A DNA stretch of 44,432 nt from Bacteroides sp. UBA1317 (lineage in GTDB: Bacteria > Bacteroidota > Bacteroidia > Bacteroidales > Bacteroidaceae): contig DBTL01000007.1 in assembly GCA_002307035.1 (NCBI GenBank), forward strand, positions 1 through 44,432, given 5' to 3'. Both the position numbers and the translations under genes were made by a program. Positions 25,764-33,985 of this stretch are shown piece by piece (within the stretch, counting starts at the first letter, position 1; the number at the start of each line of letters is the position of its first letter). The notes beneath the pieces were generated by a model. The model saw nothing but the letters and a program-made list of their open reading frames with translations. It had not been told where the DNA came from and ran no database searches.

Positions 25764-25771
25764 TACTTTTG
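25764..25771 (+). promoter_or_regulatory. -7 box of psd
   Basis: TACTTTTG matches TAnnTTTG, with CTTG at 25740-25743 as a weak -33 element 20 bp upstream. Transcription from about 25778 leaves a 19-nt leader. Confidence 0.55.
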
Positions 25772-25796
25772 CAAACAATTCTATTAAATAGCACAC

Positions 25797-26483
25797 ATGG
25801 GCCGACTGAAAAAACTGAAAAAGATAAGAATTCACCACGAAGGAACACATATTCTTATAGGTGTTCTTATCTTATTATTATGTATAAATGCCGCACTCTA
25901 CTACGGGTTTGAATGCAAACTACCTTTCTATCTGATTGCCACAACAAGTATAGTCATCTATTTGTTAATGGTGAATTTCTTTCGTTGCCCGATTCGTTTA
26001 TTTGGCAAAGACACTGAAAAAGTGGTTGTGGCTCCGGCCGATGGAAAGATTGTAGCCATTGAAGAAGTTTATGAAAGCGATTACTTCCATGAGCAACGCA
26101 TGATGGTATCTATCTTTATGAGCATCGTAAACGTTCACGCTAATTGGTATCCGGTAGATGGCACTATAAAAGAAGTCTCTCATAAGAACGGAAAGTTTAT
26201 GAAAGCATGGCTACCGAAAGCAAGCACAGACAATGAACGTTCTTTAGTCGTAATTGAGACTCCTGAAGGGGTGGAGATAATGGCCAGACAAATTGCCGGT
26301 GCTATGGCCAGACGAATTGTAACGTATGCTGAAGTAGGAGAAGAATGTTACATCGACGAACATATGGGATTCATCAAATTTGGCTCTCGTGTAGATCTCT
26401 ATCTACCACTCGGAACAGATATCTGTGTTACTCTGGGACAAACAACGACCGGTAACGAAACGGTTATTGCCAATTTAAAATAA
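25797..26483 (+). CDS. psd: Phosphatidylserine decarboxylase, short (PSD-A) type
   Basis: 228 residues, the short form of the family. It decarboxylates phosphatidylserine to phosphatidylethanolamine at the inner membrane. Membrane segments lie at about 20-58. The chain cleaves itself at Gly196-Ser197 (FIKFGSRVDLYLP) to form the pyruvoyl group. FMSIVNVHANWYPVDG (about 109-124) is the conserved catalytic-His region. pssA starts 9 bp downstream, so the two consecutive enzymes of PE synthesis are made from one mRNA. Confidence 0.95.
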   Translation: MGRLKKLKKIRIHHEGTHILIGVLILLLCINAALYYGFECKLPFYLIATTSIVIYLLMVNFFRCPIRLFGKDTEKVVVAPADGKIVAIEEVYESDYFHEQRMMVSIFMSIVNVHANWYPVDGTIKEVSHKNGKFMKAWLPKASTDNERSLVVIETPEGVEIMARQIAGAMARRIVTYAEVGEECYIDEHMGFIKFGSRVDLYLPLGTDICVTLGQTTTGNETVIANLK

Positions 26484-26492
26484 CCGACGAAG

Positions 26493-27200
26493 ATGGCAAA
26501 TGCTATAACCCGACACATTCCCAACACCGTAACTTGTCTCAATTTGTTTTCCGGTTGCATTGCTTGCGTGATGGCTTTTGAGGCAAAATACGAGTTATCA
26601 CTTATCTTCATATTACTCAGTGCTGTCTTTGACTTTTTTGACGGCATGTTGGCTCGTTTATTAAAAGCACACTCTTCTATTGGCAAAGAACTCGACTCCT
26701 TAGCCGATGATATCAGTTTCGGGATTGCGCCGGCACTCATTGTTTTTTCTTTATTTAAAGAAATGGCATACCCTGTTTTTATGTCAGGAATAGAAGAATA
26801 TATCCCGTATCTGGCTTTTCTTATTGCTGTATTTTCAGCACTACGATTAGCCAAGTTCAATGTTGATGAACGACAAACCAGCTCGTTCATCGGTTTACCA
26901 ACGCCAGCCAATGCTTTGTTTTGGGGATCACTCGTCGTGGGATCTCATGATTATCTTGTCTCTACAGGTTTTAATCCATTATACCTTATTATATTAGTAT
27001 TACTTCTTTCGTGGCTGCTCGTTGCCGAGATCCCAATGTTCTCACTTAAATTTAAGAATCTATCGTGGAAAGATAATAAAGTCAGTTTTATCTTCTTACT
27101 TGTTTGCATTCCTTTACTTGTTTTTCTGGGTATTAGCGGCTTTTCTGCGATTATAATATGGTATATTCTCTTGTCTTTGTTAACAAGAAAAAAGAAATAA
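26493..27200 (+). CDS. pssA: CDP-diacylglycerol-serine O-phosphatidyltransferase
   Basis: 235 residues with about seven membrane segments. It makes phosphatidylserine from CDP-diacylglycerol and serine. The CDP-alcohol phosphotransferase motif DxxDGxxARxxxxxxxxGxxxDxxxD is complete between residues 47 and 72 (DFFDGMLAR ... GKELDSLADD). Its product is the substrate of the psd gene just upstream. Confidence 0.95.
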   Translation: MANAITRHIPNTVTCLNLFSGCIACVMAFEAKYELSLIFILLSAVFDFFDGMLARLLKAHSSIGKELDSLADDISFGIAPALIVFSLFKEMAYPVFMSGIEEYIPYLAFLIAVFSALRLAKFNVDERQTSSFIGLPTPANALFWGSLVVGSHDYLVSTGFNPLYLIILVLLLSWLLVAEIPMFSLKFKNLSWKDNKVSFIFLLVCIPLLVFLGISGFSAIIIWYILLSLLTRKKK

Positions 27201-27258
27201 ACAATCCTTTTGGCACGTTTGTTGTAACGTTGTATTTAGATTCAAAACCATTCAGCTC

Positions 27259-27507
27259 ATGTATATATTAGGATTCTTATTTATTATCGTCATCTTCATT
27301 TTCGTTCTAGGCTTATCTATTGTAGGGAGTATATTAAGAGTTCTCTTCGGATTTGGCAAACGATCATCATCCGCACGGCAAACAACAAACCGGGAAGAAG
27401 CAGAGAAACAAAAAGAACAGAATGAACAACCAAAACATAAAAAGCTTTTCGGAGAAGACGAAGGGGAATATGTAGACTTTGAAGAGGTAAAAGAGACGAA
27501 AAAATAA
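27259..27507 (+). CDS. DUF4834-type small membrane-anchored protein
   Basis: 82 residues: one N-terminal membrane helix (about 2-28, FIIVIFIFVLGLSIVGS), then a short basic stretch and a hydrophilic Glu/Lys-rich tail with KKLFGEDEGEYVDFEEVK. This layout is typical of the Bacteroidetes DUF4834 family. It lies 58 bp after pssA and may belong to the same unit. Role unknown. Confidence 0.75.
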   Translation: MYILGFLFIIVIFIFVLGLSIVGSILRVLFGFGKRSSSARQTTNREEAEKQKEQNEQPKHKKLFGEDEGEYVDFEEVKETKK

Positions 27508-27511
27508 AAGC

Positions 27512-27533
27512 CTGGATCAGAAATAGAATCCAG
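27512..27533. terminator. Short hairpin between DUF4834 and tadA (weak)
   Basis: CTGGAT pairs with ATCCAG across a 10-nt loop between two convergent genes. There is no strong T run, so terminator activity is uncertain. Confidence 0.3.
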
Positions 27534-27558
27534 ACATCGGATTTACTTAGACAATCAT

Positions 27559-27999
27559 TTATCTTTTAGAGAGGAAAAAGGACTTCATTTTGGCTGCACA
27601 TTCATCAGCCAACAAGCCTTTTAGTACTTCCGTCTTTGGATGCAATGCTTGCGGAGCATACTTTTGGTATCCGCGTTTTTCATCTTCCGCCCCAAAGACC
27701 AATTTACCCATCTGTGCCCAAGCGATTGCCCCCGCACACATCACACAAGGTTCCACCGTAACGTAAAGTGCGCAATCATTGAGATACTTCCCTCCCAAAA
27801 CATTAGCTGCAGCTGTAATTGCCTGCATCTCTGCATGAGCGGTAACATCAGTTAATGTTTCTGTCAGGTTGTGCGCACGAGCAATGATCCGCCCCTGGCT
27901 TACGATAATAGCCCCTACAGGAACTTCACCTCGTTCACCAGCCTTCTCTGCTTCAATCAACGCCTGCTTCATATAATAAGTATCATCCATCAGCATCAT
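27559..27999 (-). CDS. tadA: tRNA-specific adenosine deaminase / nucleoside deaminase
   Basis: 146 residues, zinc cytidine-deaminase fold. HAE (55-57) and PCVMC (84-88) give the zinc ligands and catalytic Glu, and NVLGGKYLNDCALYVTVEP is TadA-like. It most likely converts adenosine 34 to inosine in tRNA-Arg; a guanine-deaminase role is the alternative. Its ATG overlaps the stop of the preceding small gene by one base (TAATG), so the two are coupled. Confidence 0.9.
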   Translation of the reverse strand: MMLMDDTYYMKQALIEAEKAGERGEVPVGAIIVSQGRIIARAHNLTETLTDVTAHAEMQAITAAANVLGGKYLNDCALYVTVEPCVMCAGAIAWAQMGKLVFGAEDEKRGYQKYAPQALHPKTEVLKGLLADECAAKMKSFFLSKR

Positions 28000-28232
28000 T
28001 AGCGTCTCATATCATGTTCACCAAAAAGAGTCGGATAATCCTCCTCCATATTTTTATATATAAACATGAGAATTGTTTCGCGAAGCCAGCGCGACTTGTT
28101 GGTTATCTTATATTTGTCCAAATAACGATCAACAATTTGTTGTTCGTCTTCACTCATCAAGCAAGTCATACGTTGCTGACGCTTAGGCTCTTCGGCAGTT
28201 GCTCTGGCGCACTTTTTATCTCTCTTTCTCAT
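27999..28232 (-). CDS. Small basic protein, ribbon-helix-helix-like
   Basis: 77 residues. A basic N-terminus (MRKRDKKCARATAEEPKRQQ) is followed by SEDEQQIVDRYLDKYKITNKSRWLRETILMFI. This resembles the ribbon-helix-helix core of MobC-like and CopG-like proteins, so DNA binding is plausible but unproven. It is translationally coupled to tadA. The predicted promoter lies almost on top of the ATG; Met22 (MTCLMSED) is an alternative start. Confidence 0.65.
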   Translation of the reverse strand: MRKRDKKCARATAEEPKRQQRMTCLMSEDEQQIVDRYLDKYKITNKSRWLRETILMFIYKNMEEDYPTLFGEHDMRR

Positions 28233-28240
28233 ATTCGTCG

Positions 28241-28270
28241 CAAATTTACTTTTACTTCTTTAAATTCAAA
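28241..28270 (-). promoter_or_regulatory. Promoter of the RHH-like gene and tadA, almost leaderless
   Basis: On the minus strand TTTG (28267-28270), an 18-bp spacer and TAAATTTG (28241-28248). Transcription would start near 28234, two bases before the ATG at 28232. Confidence 0.55.
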
Positions 28271-28290
28271 GAATAAAAAGAGTAAATTTG
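28259..28290 (+). promoter_or_regulatory. Promoter of the YraN-type gene, very short leader
   Basis: TTTA (28259-28262), a 20-bp spacer and TAAATTTG (28283-28290). Transcription would start near 28297, about six bases before the ATG at 28303. It interleaves with the divergent promoter at 28241-28270. Confidence 0.5.
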
Positions 28291-28302
28291 CAAAAAAATG
28301 CA

Positions 28303-28668
28303 ATGGCAGAACATAATATACTTGGAAAAGCCGGAGAAAATGCCGCCGTGACCTACTTGGAACAACACGACTACATTATCAGGCACCGAAATTGGCGAAG
28401 AGGACATCTGGAGCTCGACATTGTGGCTGCAAAAGACAACAAACTTATTGTAATCGAAGTAAAGACCAGAAGAAACACCAACTTTGCTGCTCCCGAGGAT
28501 GCTGTGAACCCTCAGAAAATAAAACGTACAGTATTGGCAGCCGATACGTATATCAAGCTCTTTCAGATTGACGCACCCGTGCGCTTTGATATTATAACAG
28601 TAGTAGGAGACGAAAATAATTTTAAAATAGAACACCTCAAAGAGGCCTTTTATCCTCCGATGTGGTAA
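28303..28668 (+). CDS. UPF0102 (YraN) family nuclease-fold protein
   Basis: 121 residues from the ATG at 28303 (MAEHNILGKAGENAA); an upstream TTG at 28288 overlaps the promoter box and is unlikely. The PD-(D/E)XK core is visible as ELDIVA (Asp39) and IEVKTRR (Glu52, Lys54). YraN proteins are conserved but poorly characterised and are assumed to act on DNA. MmcQ/YjbR follows after a few bases. Confidence 0.92.
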   Translation: MAEHNILGKAGENAAVTYLEQHDYIIRHRNWRRGHLELDIVAAKDNKLIVIEVKTRRNTNFAAPEDAVNPQKIKRTVLAADTYIKLFQIDAPVRFDIITVVGDENNFKIEHLKEAFYPPMW

Positions 28669-28672
28669 AATA

Positions 28673-29047
28673 ATGCGAGCAATGGACATAGAATCTATCA
28701 GAGAATATTGCCTTTCTATAAAAGGAGCAAGCGAATGCTTCCCATTCGGAGAAGACACTATCGTATTTAAGGTTATGGGCAAAATGTTTGCTTACATGGG
28801 TTTGGAACGAAAAGAAGAAGGCTTTATGCTGAATCTCAAATGCGACCCAGAGAAAGCTATTGAGCTAAGGGAAAAGCACGAATACGTTATTCCCGGATAC
28901 CATTCCAATAAGAAATATTGGAACTCTATCTTCATTGAAGAAGATGTATCCGATAATGAACTGAAAAATTGGATCAATCACTCGGTGGAGGAGGTAATCA
29001 AAAAATTACCGAAGAAAATGCAGCTGGAATATAATGCCCTTCCCTGA
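28673..29047 (+). CDS. MmcQ/YjbR family protein
   Basis: 124 residues (an internal Met4 at 28682 is an equally good start). The family pattern is clear: KGASECFPFGEDTIVFKVMGKMF near residues 17-39 (quoted here as ECFPFGEDTIVFKVMGKMF), LNLKCDPEKA, PGYHSNKKYWNSI and a C-terminal LI/VKKLPKK. The fold is CyaY-like; the name comes from a mitomycin-linked gene and the function is unknown. It overlaps or abuts birA. Confidence 0.92.
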   Translation: MRAMDIESIREYCLSIKGASECFPFGEDTIVFKVMGKMFAYMGLERKEEGFMLNLKCDPEKAIELREKHEYVIPGYHSNKKYWNSIFIEEDVSDNELKNWINHSVEEVIKKLPKKMQLEYNALP

Positions 29048-29795
29048 GATGCCACAAGTAAATATTATCCGCATAACAGAAACAGATTCGACCAACCGCT
29101 ATCTGAGTGCACTATGCACCAAACAAAAGGTAGCTGAGTTAACGACTGTTTTGGCCGACTATCAAACAGCAGGACGAGGTCAGCGAGGAAACTCATGGGA
29201 AGCGGAACGAAGTCAGAATCTGCTATTCAGCTTCGTGCTATATCCCTCTTTTCTGGAAGCCAAGAAACAATTTTTATTATCACAAATAGCCTCTCTTGCC
29301 ATTAAAGAAGAGTTGGATAATTATAGTGAAGGTTTCTCGATCAAATGGCCCAACGATATTTATTGGCTCGAAAAGAAGATATGCGGAATATTGATAGAGA
29401 ATGATCTTACCGGAAGTTACATTAGCCAAAGCATCAGCGGAATAGGAGTAAATATCAACCAAGATAGTTTTCATAGTTCCGCACCCAATCCGGTTTCCCT
29501 CAAACAGATTACCGGGAAATCGCAAGACGCAGAATCAATACTAAGAAGCATCTTGAATAGAGTCTCCGATTATTACGCCATGCTTCGCAAAGGAGAGACG
29601 ACAAAGATTGCAGAACGCTATCATGCTTCATTGTTCAGACGGAATGGAATGCATCCATATATTGATAAGGCGGGACAATTTACAGCAGAAATCATTGGAA
29701 TCGCCCCCGAAGGATATCTGATCTTATTGGATGAAAGCGGCACGGAAAGAAAATATGCCTTCAAAGAGGTTAGTTACTTGTTGAACAACCACTAA
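29034..29795 (+). CDS. birA: Biotin-[acetyl-CoA-carboxylase] ligase
   Basis: 253 residues. The enzyme activates biotin with ATP and attaches it to carboxylase carrier proteins. GRGQRGNSWE (about 48-57) is the biotinyl-AMP loop, KWPNDIYW the substrate region, and KICGILIEND the catalytic-Lys strand. There is no N-terminal helix-turn-helix, so it is a monofunctional ligase and not the repressor form. The start at 29034 overlaps the upstream gene by 14 bp; Met6 at 29049, just past that gene's TGA, is a good alternative. Confidence 0.93.
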   Translation: MPFPEMPQVNIIRITETDSTNRYLSALCTKQKVAELTTVLADYQTAGRGQRGNSWEAERSQNLLFSFVLYPSFLEAKKQFLLSQIASLAIKEELDNYSEGFSIKWPNDIYWLEKKICGILIENDLTGSYISQSISGIGVNINQDSFHSSAPNPVSLKQITGKSQDAESILRSILNRVSDYYAMLRKGETTKIAERYHASLFRRNGMHPYIDKAGQFTAEIIGIAPEGYLILLDESGTERKYAFKEVSYLLNNH

Positions 29796-29802
29796 TACAA
29801 CA

Positions 29803-30483
29803 TCAACGATTGACCGCTTTCTCTATCAATTGAATCTTATTAAGGGTCTTTTGTGCTTCTACCGAAGGAAAATGTTGAAGCACATTTTGCAAGTATTCTT
29901 TTGCTTTAGAATAGCCGGTAGCCACCACCCGATTAAGTGAATCTCGATAGCGGGCGTATTGCATACGCGTAGGAGCTGAAATTTTCTTAAAATCAGTTTC
30001 TATCTTCTGCTTTTCCTGTTCGGCAGCAAGATAATAGAAATTACCCACAAAAATATTAGCTGAGAGATTATTGCGGTCAATTTCTAAGACTCTTTCATAC
30101 AAAGACAGCGCATCTTTCTCTTTGCCACGAAGCATTTCCATATTGGCACAAGCAAGAAGATTGGCAATATTGTTCGGTTGCATCTGAGTAAGCTCTTTGT
30201 AAAACAAATACGCCTTATCATAATTACGCGCGGTTTGATAAGATAAAGCTAATTCACGAGCAAGCAAAGGACAGACGTCACTATTCTTATCCACCTCCGT
30301 CCAATAATACATTTCCGACTTGGCAACGTCAGCAACAACTGCTTTATGAAAAAAAACAGTTGCCTGATCCCAGTTTTGATTTGCCATTGCAAATGTAACC
30401 TGAGACAAAGCATCACTTCCCGATTGAGCTAAAAGAGTAAGGGGGAAGAGAAAAAAAGCCCAAAAGATCGTTAAGGTTCTCAT
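29803..30483 (-). CDS. Exported TPR-repeat protein
   Basis: 226 residues from the ATG at 30483; a longer open frame to 30729 reads through the pyrH start region and is not believed. A signal peptide (MRTLTIFWAFFLFPLTLLAQ, cleavage after about residue 20) is followed by helical repeats: ALSQVTFAMANQNWDQATVF, YDKAYLFYKELTQMQPNN, KDALSLYERVLEIDRNN and YSKAKEYLQNVLQHFPSV. It should act in the periplasm as a protein-binding scaffold. Convergent with birA with a 7-bp gap, divergent from pyrH. Confidence 0.88.
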   Translation of the reverse strand: MRTLTIFWAFFLFPLTLLAQSGSDALSQVTFAMANQNWDQATVFFHKAVVADVAKSEMYYWTEVDKNSDVCPLLARELALSYQTARNYDKAYLFYKELTQMQPNNIANLLACANMEMLRGKEKDALSLYERVLEIDRNNLSANIFVGNFYYLAAEQEKQKIETDFKKISAPTRMQYARYRDSLNRVVATGYSKAKEYLQNVLQHFPSVEAQKTLNKIQLIEKAVNR

Positions 30484-30511
30484 TATCCCAAAATGTTTAG
30501 TTGTCTTCCTA

Positions 30512-30519
30512 CAAAGATA
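30512..30519 (-). promoter_or_regulatory. -7 box of the TPR-protein gene
   Basis: The reverse complement reads TATCTTTG. Transcription from about 30505 gives a 22-nt leader to 30483. Confidence 0.5.
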
Positions 30520-30533
30520 ATAATAAAAATTTG

Positions 30534-30541
30534 TAAGTTTG
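30534..30541 (+). promoter_or_regulatory. -7 box of pyrH
   Basis: TAAGTTTG matches TAnnTTTG. Transcription from about 30548 gives an 18-nt leader to the ATG at 30566. Confidence 0.55.
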
Positions 30542-30565
30542 CACGAACTAACAATATTTAAATGT

Positions 30566-31276
30566 ATGGCTAAATATAAGCGCATTTTATTGAAGTTAAG
30601 CGGAGAAAGCTTAATGGGTGAAAAACAATATGGCATTGACGAAAAGCGTCTTGCAGAGTACGCAACACAAATCAAAGAAATACACGCATTGGGTGTGGAA
30701 ATAGGTATCGTTATCGGCGGAGGAAACATCTTCCGGGGACTAAGCGGAGCTAATAAAGGATTCGATCGTGTAAAAGGTGATCAAATGGGTATGCTGGCCA
30801 CTGTTATCAACAGCTTAGCATTAAGCTCGGCACTCGGATCAATTGGTGCGAAATCCCGCGTGCTTACAGCTGTTCGCATGGAACCTATCGGAGAATTCTA
30901 TAGCAAATGGAAAGCCATTGAATGTATGGAAAAGAATGAAATAGTTATCCTTTCAGCCGGAACAGGAAACCCTTTCTTCACCACAGACACCGGTTCTTCT
31001 TTGAGAGGTATCGAGATAGAAGCCGACGTAATGCTAAAAGGCACACGCGTAGACGGCATCTATACTGCCGACCCCGAAAAAGATAAAACTGCGACAAAAT
31101 ATGCCGAGATCACATACGATGAAATATATAACCGCGGACTGAAAGTAATGGACCTTACAGCCACAACAATGTGTAAAGAAAATAACTTACCTATTATTGT
31201 CTTTGATATGGATACTCCTGGCAACTTGAAAAAAGTTATTGAGGGAGAAGCAATAGGAACCTTAGTACATAATTAA
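30566..31276 (+). CDS. pyrH: Uridylate kinase (UMP kinase)
   Basis: 236 residues from the ATG at 30566 (MAKYKRILLKLSGESLMG); upstream in-frame codons overlap the promoter. It phosphorylates UMP to UDP. Amino-acid-kinase motifs: KLSGESLMG (phosphate loop), VIGGGNIFRG, GDQMGMLATVINSLAL, and GTGNPFFTTDTGSSLRG. It stands before frr, as in many bacteria, though frr also has a promoter of its own. Confidence 0.97.
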   Translation: MAKYKRILLKLSGESLMGEKQYGIDEKRLAEYATQIKEIHALGVEIGIVIGGGNIFRGLSGANKGFDRVKGDQMGMLATVINSLALSSALGSIGAKSRVLTAVRMEPIGEFYSKWKAIECMEKNEIVILSAGTGNPFFTTDTGSSLRGIEIEADVMLKGTRVDGIYTADPEKDKTATKYAEITYDEIYNRGLKVMDLTATTMCKENNLPIIVFDMDTPGNLKKVIEGEAIGTLVHN

Positions 31277-31285
31277 GAGCCAAAT

Positions 31286-31317
31286 ATTGGAAATAAGCAA
31301 AAAACAATGTACTTTTG
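31286..31317 (+). promoter_or_regulatory. Promoter of frr
   Basis: ATTG (31286-31289), a 20-bp spacer and TACTTTTG (31310-31317). Transcription from about 31324 gives a 36-nt leader to the ATG at 31360. Confidence 0.6.
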
Positions 31318-31359
31318 TTTAAAATTAACACGCAAGCAATCCAAAAACAATATTATAAT

Positions 31360-31920
31360 ATGATAGACGTAAATAATTGTATCAACGAATCACAAGAGAA
31401 AATGGATATGGCCGTGATATATCTGGAAGAATCTCTTTCGCACATCCGCGCCGGAAAGGCAAGCACCAAGCTAATAGATGGCATCAGGGTGGACTCTTAC
31501 GGAAGCATGGTTCCTATTAGTAATGTAGCTGCGGTATCTACTCCAGACGCACGCTCTATCGCTATTAAACCATGGGATAAAACAATGTTTCGTGCTATAG
31601 AAAAAGCGATTATTGACTCAGACTTAGGCATTATGCCCGAAAACAATGGTGAGATCATCCGTCTCGGTATCCCGCAACCTACTGAAGAAAGACGTAAACA
31701 ATTGTCTAAACAATGCAAAGCAGAAGTTGAAACAGCTAAAATAAGCATCCGCAATGCTCGTAGAGATAGTATTGAAGCGCTAAAAAAAGGATTGAAAGAC
31801 GGACTGCCTGAAGACTCCGAAAAAGATGCAGAAGCCAAACTACAAAAGATCCATGATAAGTATATTAAGAAAGTAGAGGATCTGCTGATTGAGAAGGACA
31901 AAGAGATAATGACAGTATAA
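31360..31920 (+). CDS. frr: Ribosome recycling factor
   Basis: 186 residues from the ATG at 31360, the standard length. An upstream open frame to 31315 starts inside the promoter. RRF splits post-termination ribosomes with EF-G. Family motifs: AVIYLEESLSHIRAGKAS, PISNVAAVSTPDARSIAIKP, IRLGIPQPTEERRKQLSKQ and a helical C-terminus. rsgA follows after 2 bp, so the pair links ribosome recycling with 30S maturation. Confidence 0.97.
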   Translation: MIDVNNCINESQEKMDMAVIYLEESLSHIRAGKASTKLIDGIRVDSYGSMVPISNVAAVSTPDARSIAIKPWDKTMFRAIEKAIIDSDLGIMPENNGEIIRLGIPQPTEERRKQLSKQCKAEVETAKISIRNARRDSIEALKKGLKDGLPEDSEKDAEAKLQKIHDKYIKKVEDLLIEKDKEIMTV

Positions 31921-31922
31921 TC

Positions 31923-32855
31923 GTGCGTGGACTAGTCATAAAGAATACAGGGAGCTGGTATCAGGTGAAAACTGATGACGGACGGTATATTGAATGTAAG
32001 ATCAAAGGAAACTTTCGACTAAAAGGTATCAGAAGCACCAACCCTATTGCCATAGGCGACCATGTACAGATCATACTAAACCAAGAAGGTACAGCTCTAA
32101 TTAGCGAAATAGAGGAGCGGAGGAATTATATTATCCGCCGTGCCTCTAACTTATCAAAACAGTCGCACATACTCGCCGCAAACCTCGATCAGTGCATGAT
32201 CGTGGTTACGGTGAACTATCCGGAAACATCAACCATCTTCATTGACCGCTTTCTCGCCTCGGCAGAAGCCTACCGTGTACCCGCCAAAATTGTATTCAAC
32301 AAAATAGATGCGTACGATAAAGATGAACTTCACTACCTCGACAGCCTCATCAATCTATACACGCAGATAGGATATCCTTGTTTAAAAATCTCGGCACTAA
32401 ACGGAGAAGGGATTGAAGCTATTAAAGATGATTTGAAAGCAAAAGTAACCTTGTTTGCCGGACACTCCGGAGTTGGAAAGTCTACACTGATCAACTCTAT
32501 CATTCCCGATCTTGCTATCAAAACCGGAAAAATATCGACCTATCATAACAAAGGAATGCATACCACCACCTTCTCCGAAATGTTTCCTGTTGACGGAGAT
32601 GGCTATATCATTGACACTCCGGGGATAAAAGGTTTTGGCACTTTCGATATGGAAGATGAGGAAATAGGGCATTACTTCCCGGAAATATTCAATACATCGG
32701 CTAACTGTCGGTACGGAAACTGCACACATCGCCATGAACCGGATTGCGCTGTACGAAAAGCTGTAGAAGAGCATTTCATCAGCGAATCCAGATATACCTC
32801 TTACCTAAGTATGCTCGAAGACAAAGAAGAAAGTAAATATAGAGCTGCTTATTAA
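31923..32855 (+). CDS. rsgA: Small ribosomal subunit biogenesis GTPase RsgA
   Basis: 310 residues, start codon GTG at 31923 (MRGLVIKNTGSWYQV fits the family N-terminus, no ATG is available). OB fold at about 1-70, then a circularly permuted GTPase: NKID (126-129, G4) comes before GHSGVGKST (180-188, G1) and DTPG (231-234, G3). The zinc knuckle is Cys262, Cys267, His269 or 271, Cys275. It helps mature the 30S subunit. Coupled to frr (2-bp gap). Confidence 0.96.
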   Translation: MRGLVIKNTGSWYQVKTDDGRYIECKIKGNFRLKGIRSTNPIAIGDHVQIILNQEGTALISEIEERRNYIIRRASNLSKQSHILAANLDQCMIVVTVNYPETSTIFIDRFLASAEAYRVPAKIVFNKIDAYDKDELHYLDSLINLYTQIGYPCLKISALNGEGIEAIKDDLKAKVTLFAGHSGVGKSTLINSIIPDLAIKTGKISTYHNKGMHTTTFSEMFPVDGDGYIIDTPGIKGFGTFDMEDEEIGHYFPEIFNTSANCRYGNCTHRHEPDCAVRKAVEEHFISESRYTSYLSMLEDKEESKYRAAY

Positions 32856-32884
32856 GCAGAACAAACCCACATAATACGAACGAT

Positions 32885-33973
32885 ATGAAAAAATTAGTAT
32901 TTACAATGACCCTGTTTGCCTTCTGCACCATGCACACATTCGCCCAAGAAGTGAATTACAAGGACAAGCATCAGTATAAGGATTGGGTAAGGTTAGCACC
33001 TAAGTTAGATGATGCATTTTTTAGTACCCAAGAGGCTGTCCGCATTGCCGAGAATGTATTGCTATATCAGCAAATCACAGGTGGATGGCCCAAAAACATC
33101 TACATGCCGGCCGAACTAAATAAGGCTGAACAAAAAGCTGTTATTGCTGCTAAGAAGGATATTAATGAAAGTACCATCGACAATAGTGCTACAACTACCG
33201 AGATTCAGTATCTGGCACGTACCTATCAGGCTACTAAAGACAATCGTTACAAAGATGCGGTTATACGCGGACTTGAATATCTCTTCAAAGCACAATATGC
33301 CAATGGAGGCTGGCCTCAATTCTATCCTCGCCCCAAAGGATATTACATTGAGATTACTTACAATGACAATGCTATGTATAATGTGCTGCAACTGCTACGT
33401 AAAGTCTATGAAAAGCAAGCGCCCTATACCTTCTTACCCGACACTATTGTAGAGAAGGCACATACTGCATTCGATAAAGGAATAGACTGTATACTCAAAA
33501 CGCAAGTAAAACAGAATGGGAAACTAACTGTTTGGTGTGCGCAACACGACCATGTGACTTTACTACCAATCAAAGCAAGAGCTTATGAACTTCCTTCGCT
33601 TAGCGGACAGGAATCGGATAATCTCATTTTGCTACTAATGTCAATCCCCAACCCTTCGGAAGAGATAAAAAATGCCATTGAGGGAGCTGTAACCTGGTTC
33701 AAAGAATCAGCTATAAAAGGTCTGACTGAAGAAAACTTCACCGATTCCAAGGGCCGTAAAGACTTCCGCATGGTGCCTTGCACTGATTGCCCGCCAATTT
33801 GGGCACGCTTCTATGACCTGGAAAGCAATCGCCCCTTCTTTTGCGACCGTGATGGAATGAAGGTTTATTCGATATCAGAAATCGGATACGAACGCCGCAA
33901 CGGTTATAGCTGGTACAATGATGATGGCGCAAAAGTGATAAGGGAATACGAAAAGTGGAAAAAGAAACTTTGA
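32885..33973 (+). CDS. Secreted pectate lyase, PL10 family
   Basis: 362 residues. A signal peptide (cleavage likely after HTFA, about residue 20) sends it to the periplasm or outside. Residues about 35-355 match the PL10 alpha-barrel pectate lyase pattern: YQQITGGWPKNIYMP, NSATTTEIQYLARTY, KAQYANGGWPQFYPRP, YIEITYNDNAMYNVL, and YDLESNRPFFCDRDG. It cuts polygalacturonate by beta-elimination using Ca2+. It starts 29 bp after rsgA without an obvious promoter, far from any polysaccharide utilisation genes in this window, and ends at a strong terminator. Confidence 0.92.
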   Translation: MKKLVFTMTLFAFCTMHTFAQEVNYKDKHQYKDWVRLAPKLDDAFFSTQEAVRIAENVLLYQQITGGWPKNIYMPAELNKAEQKAVIAAKKDINESTIDNSATTTEIQYLARTYQATKDNRYKDAVIRGLEYLFKAQYANGGWPQFYPRPKGYYIEITYNDNAMYNVLQLLRKVYEKQAPYTFLPDTIVEKAHTAFDKGIDCILKTQVKQNGKLTVWCAQHDHVTLLPIKARAYELPSLSGQESDNLILLLMSIPNPSEEIKNAIEGAVTWFKESAIKGLTEENFTDSKGRKDFRMVPCTDCPPIWARFYDLESNRPFFCDRDGMKVYSISEIGYERRNGYSWYNDDGAKVIREYEKWKKKL

Positions 33974-33985
33974 TTATCGTTCAAT

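Noticed and set aside
30484..30729. N-terminal extension of the TPR protein
   Set aside because: It overlaps the pyrH promoter and start, and the ATG at 30483 begins a clean signal peptide behind its own -7 box.
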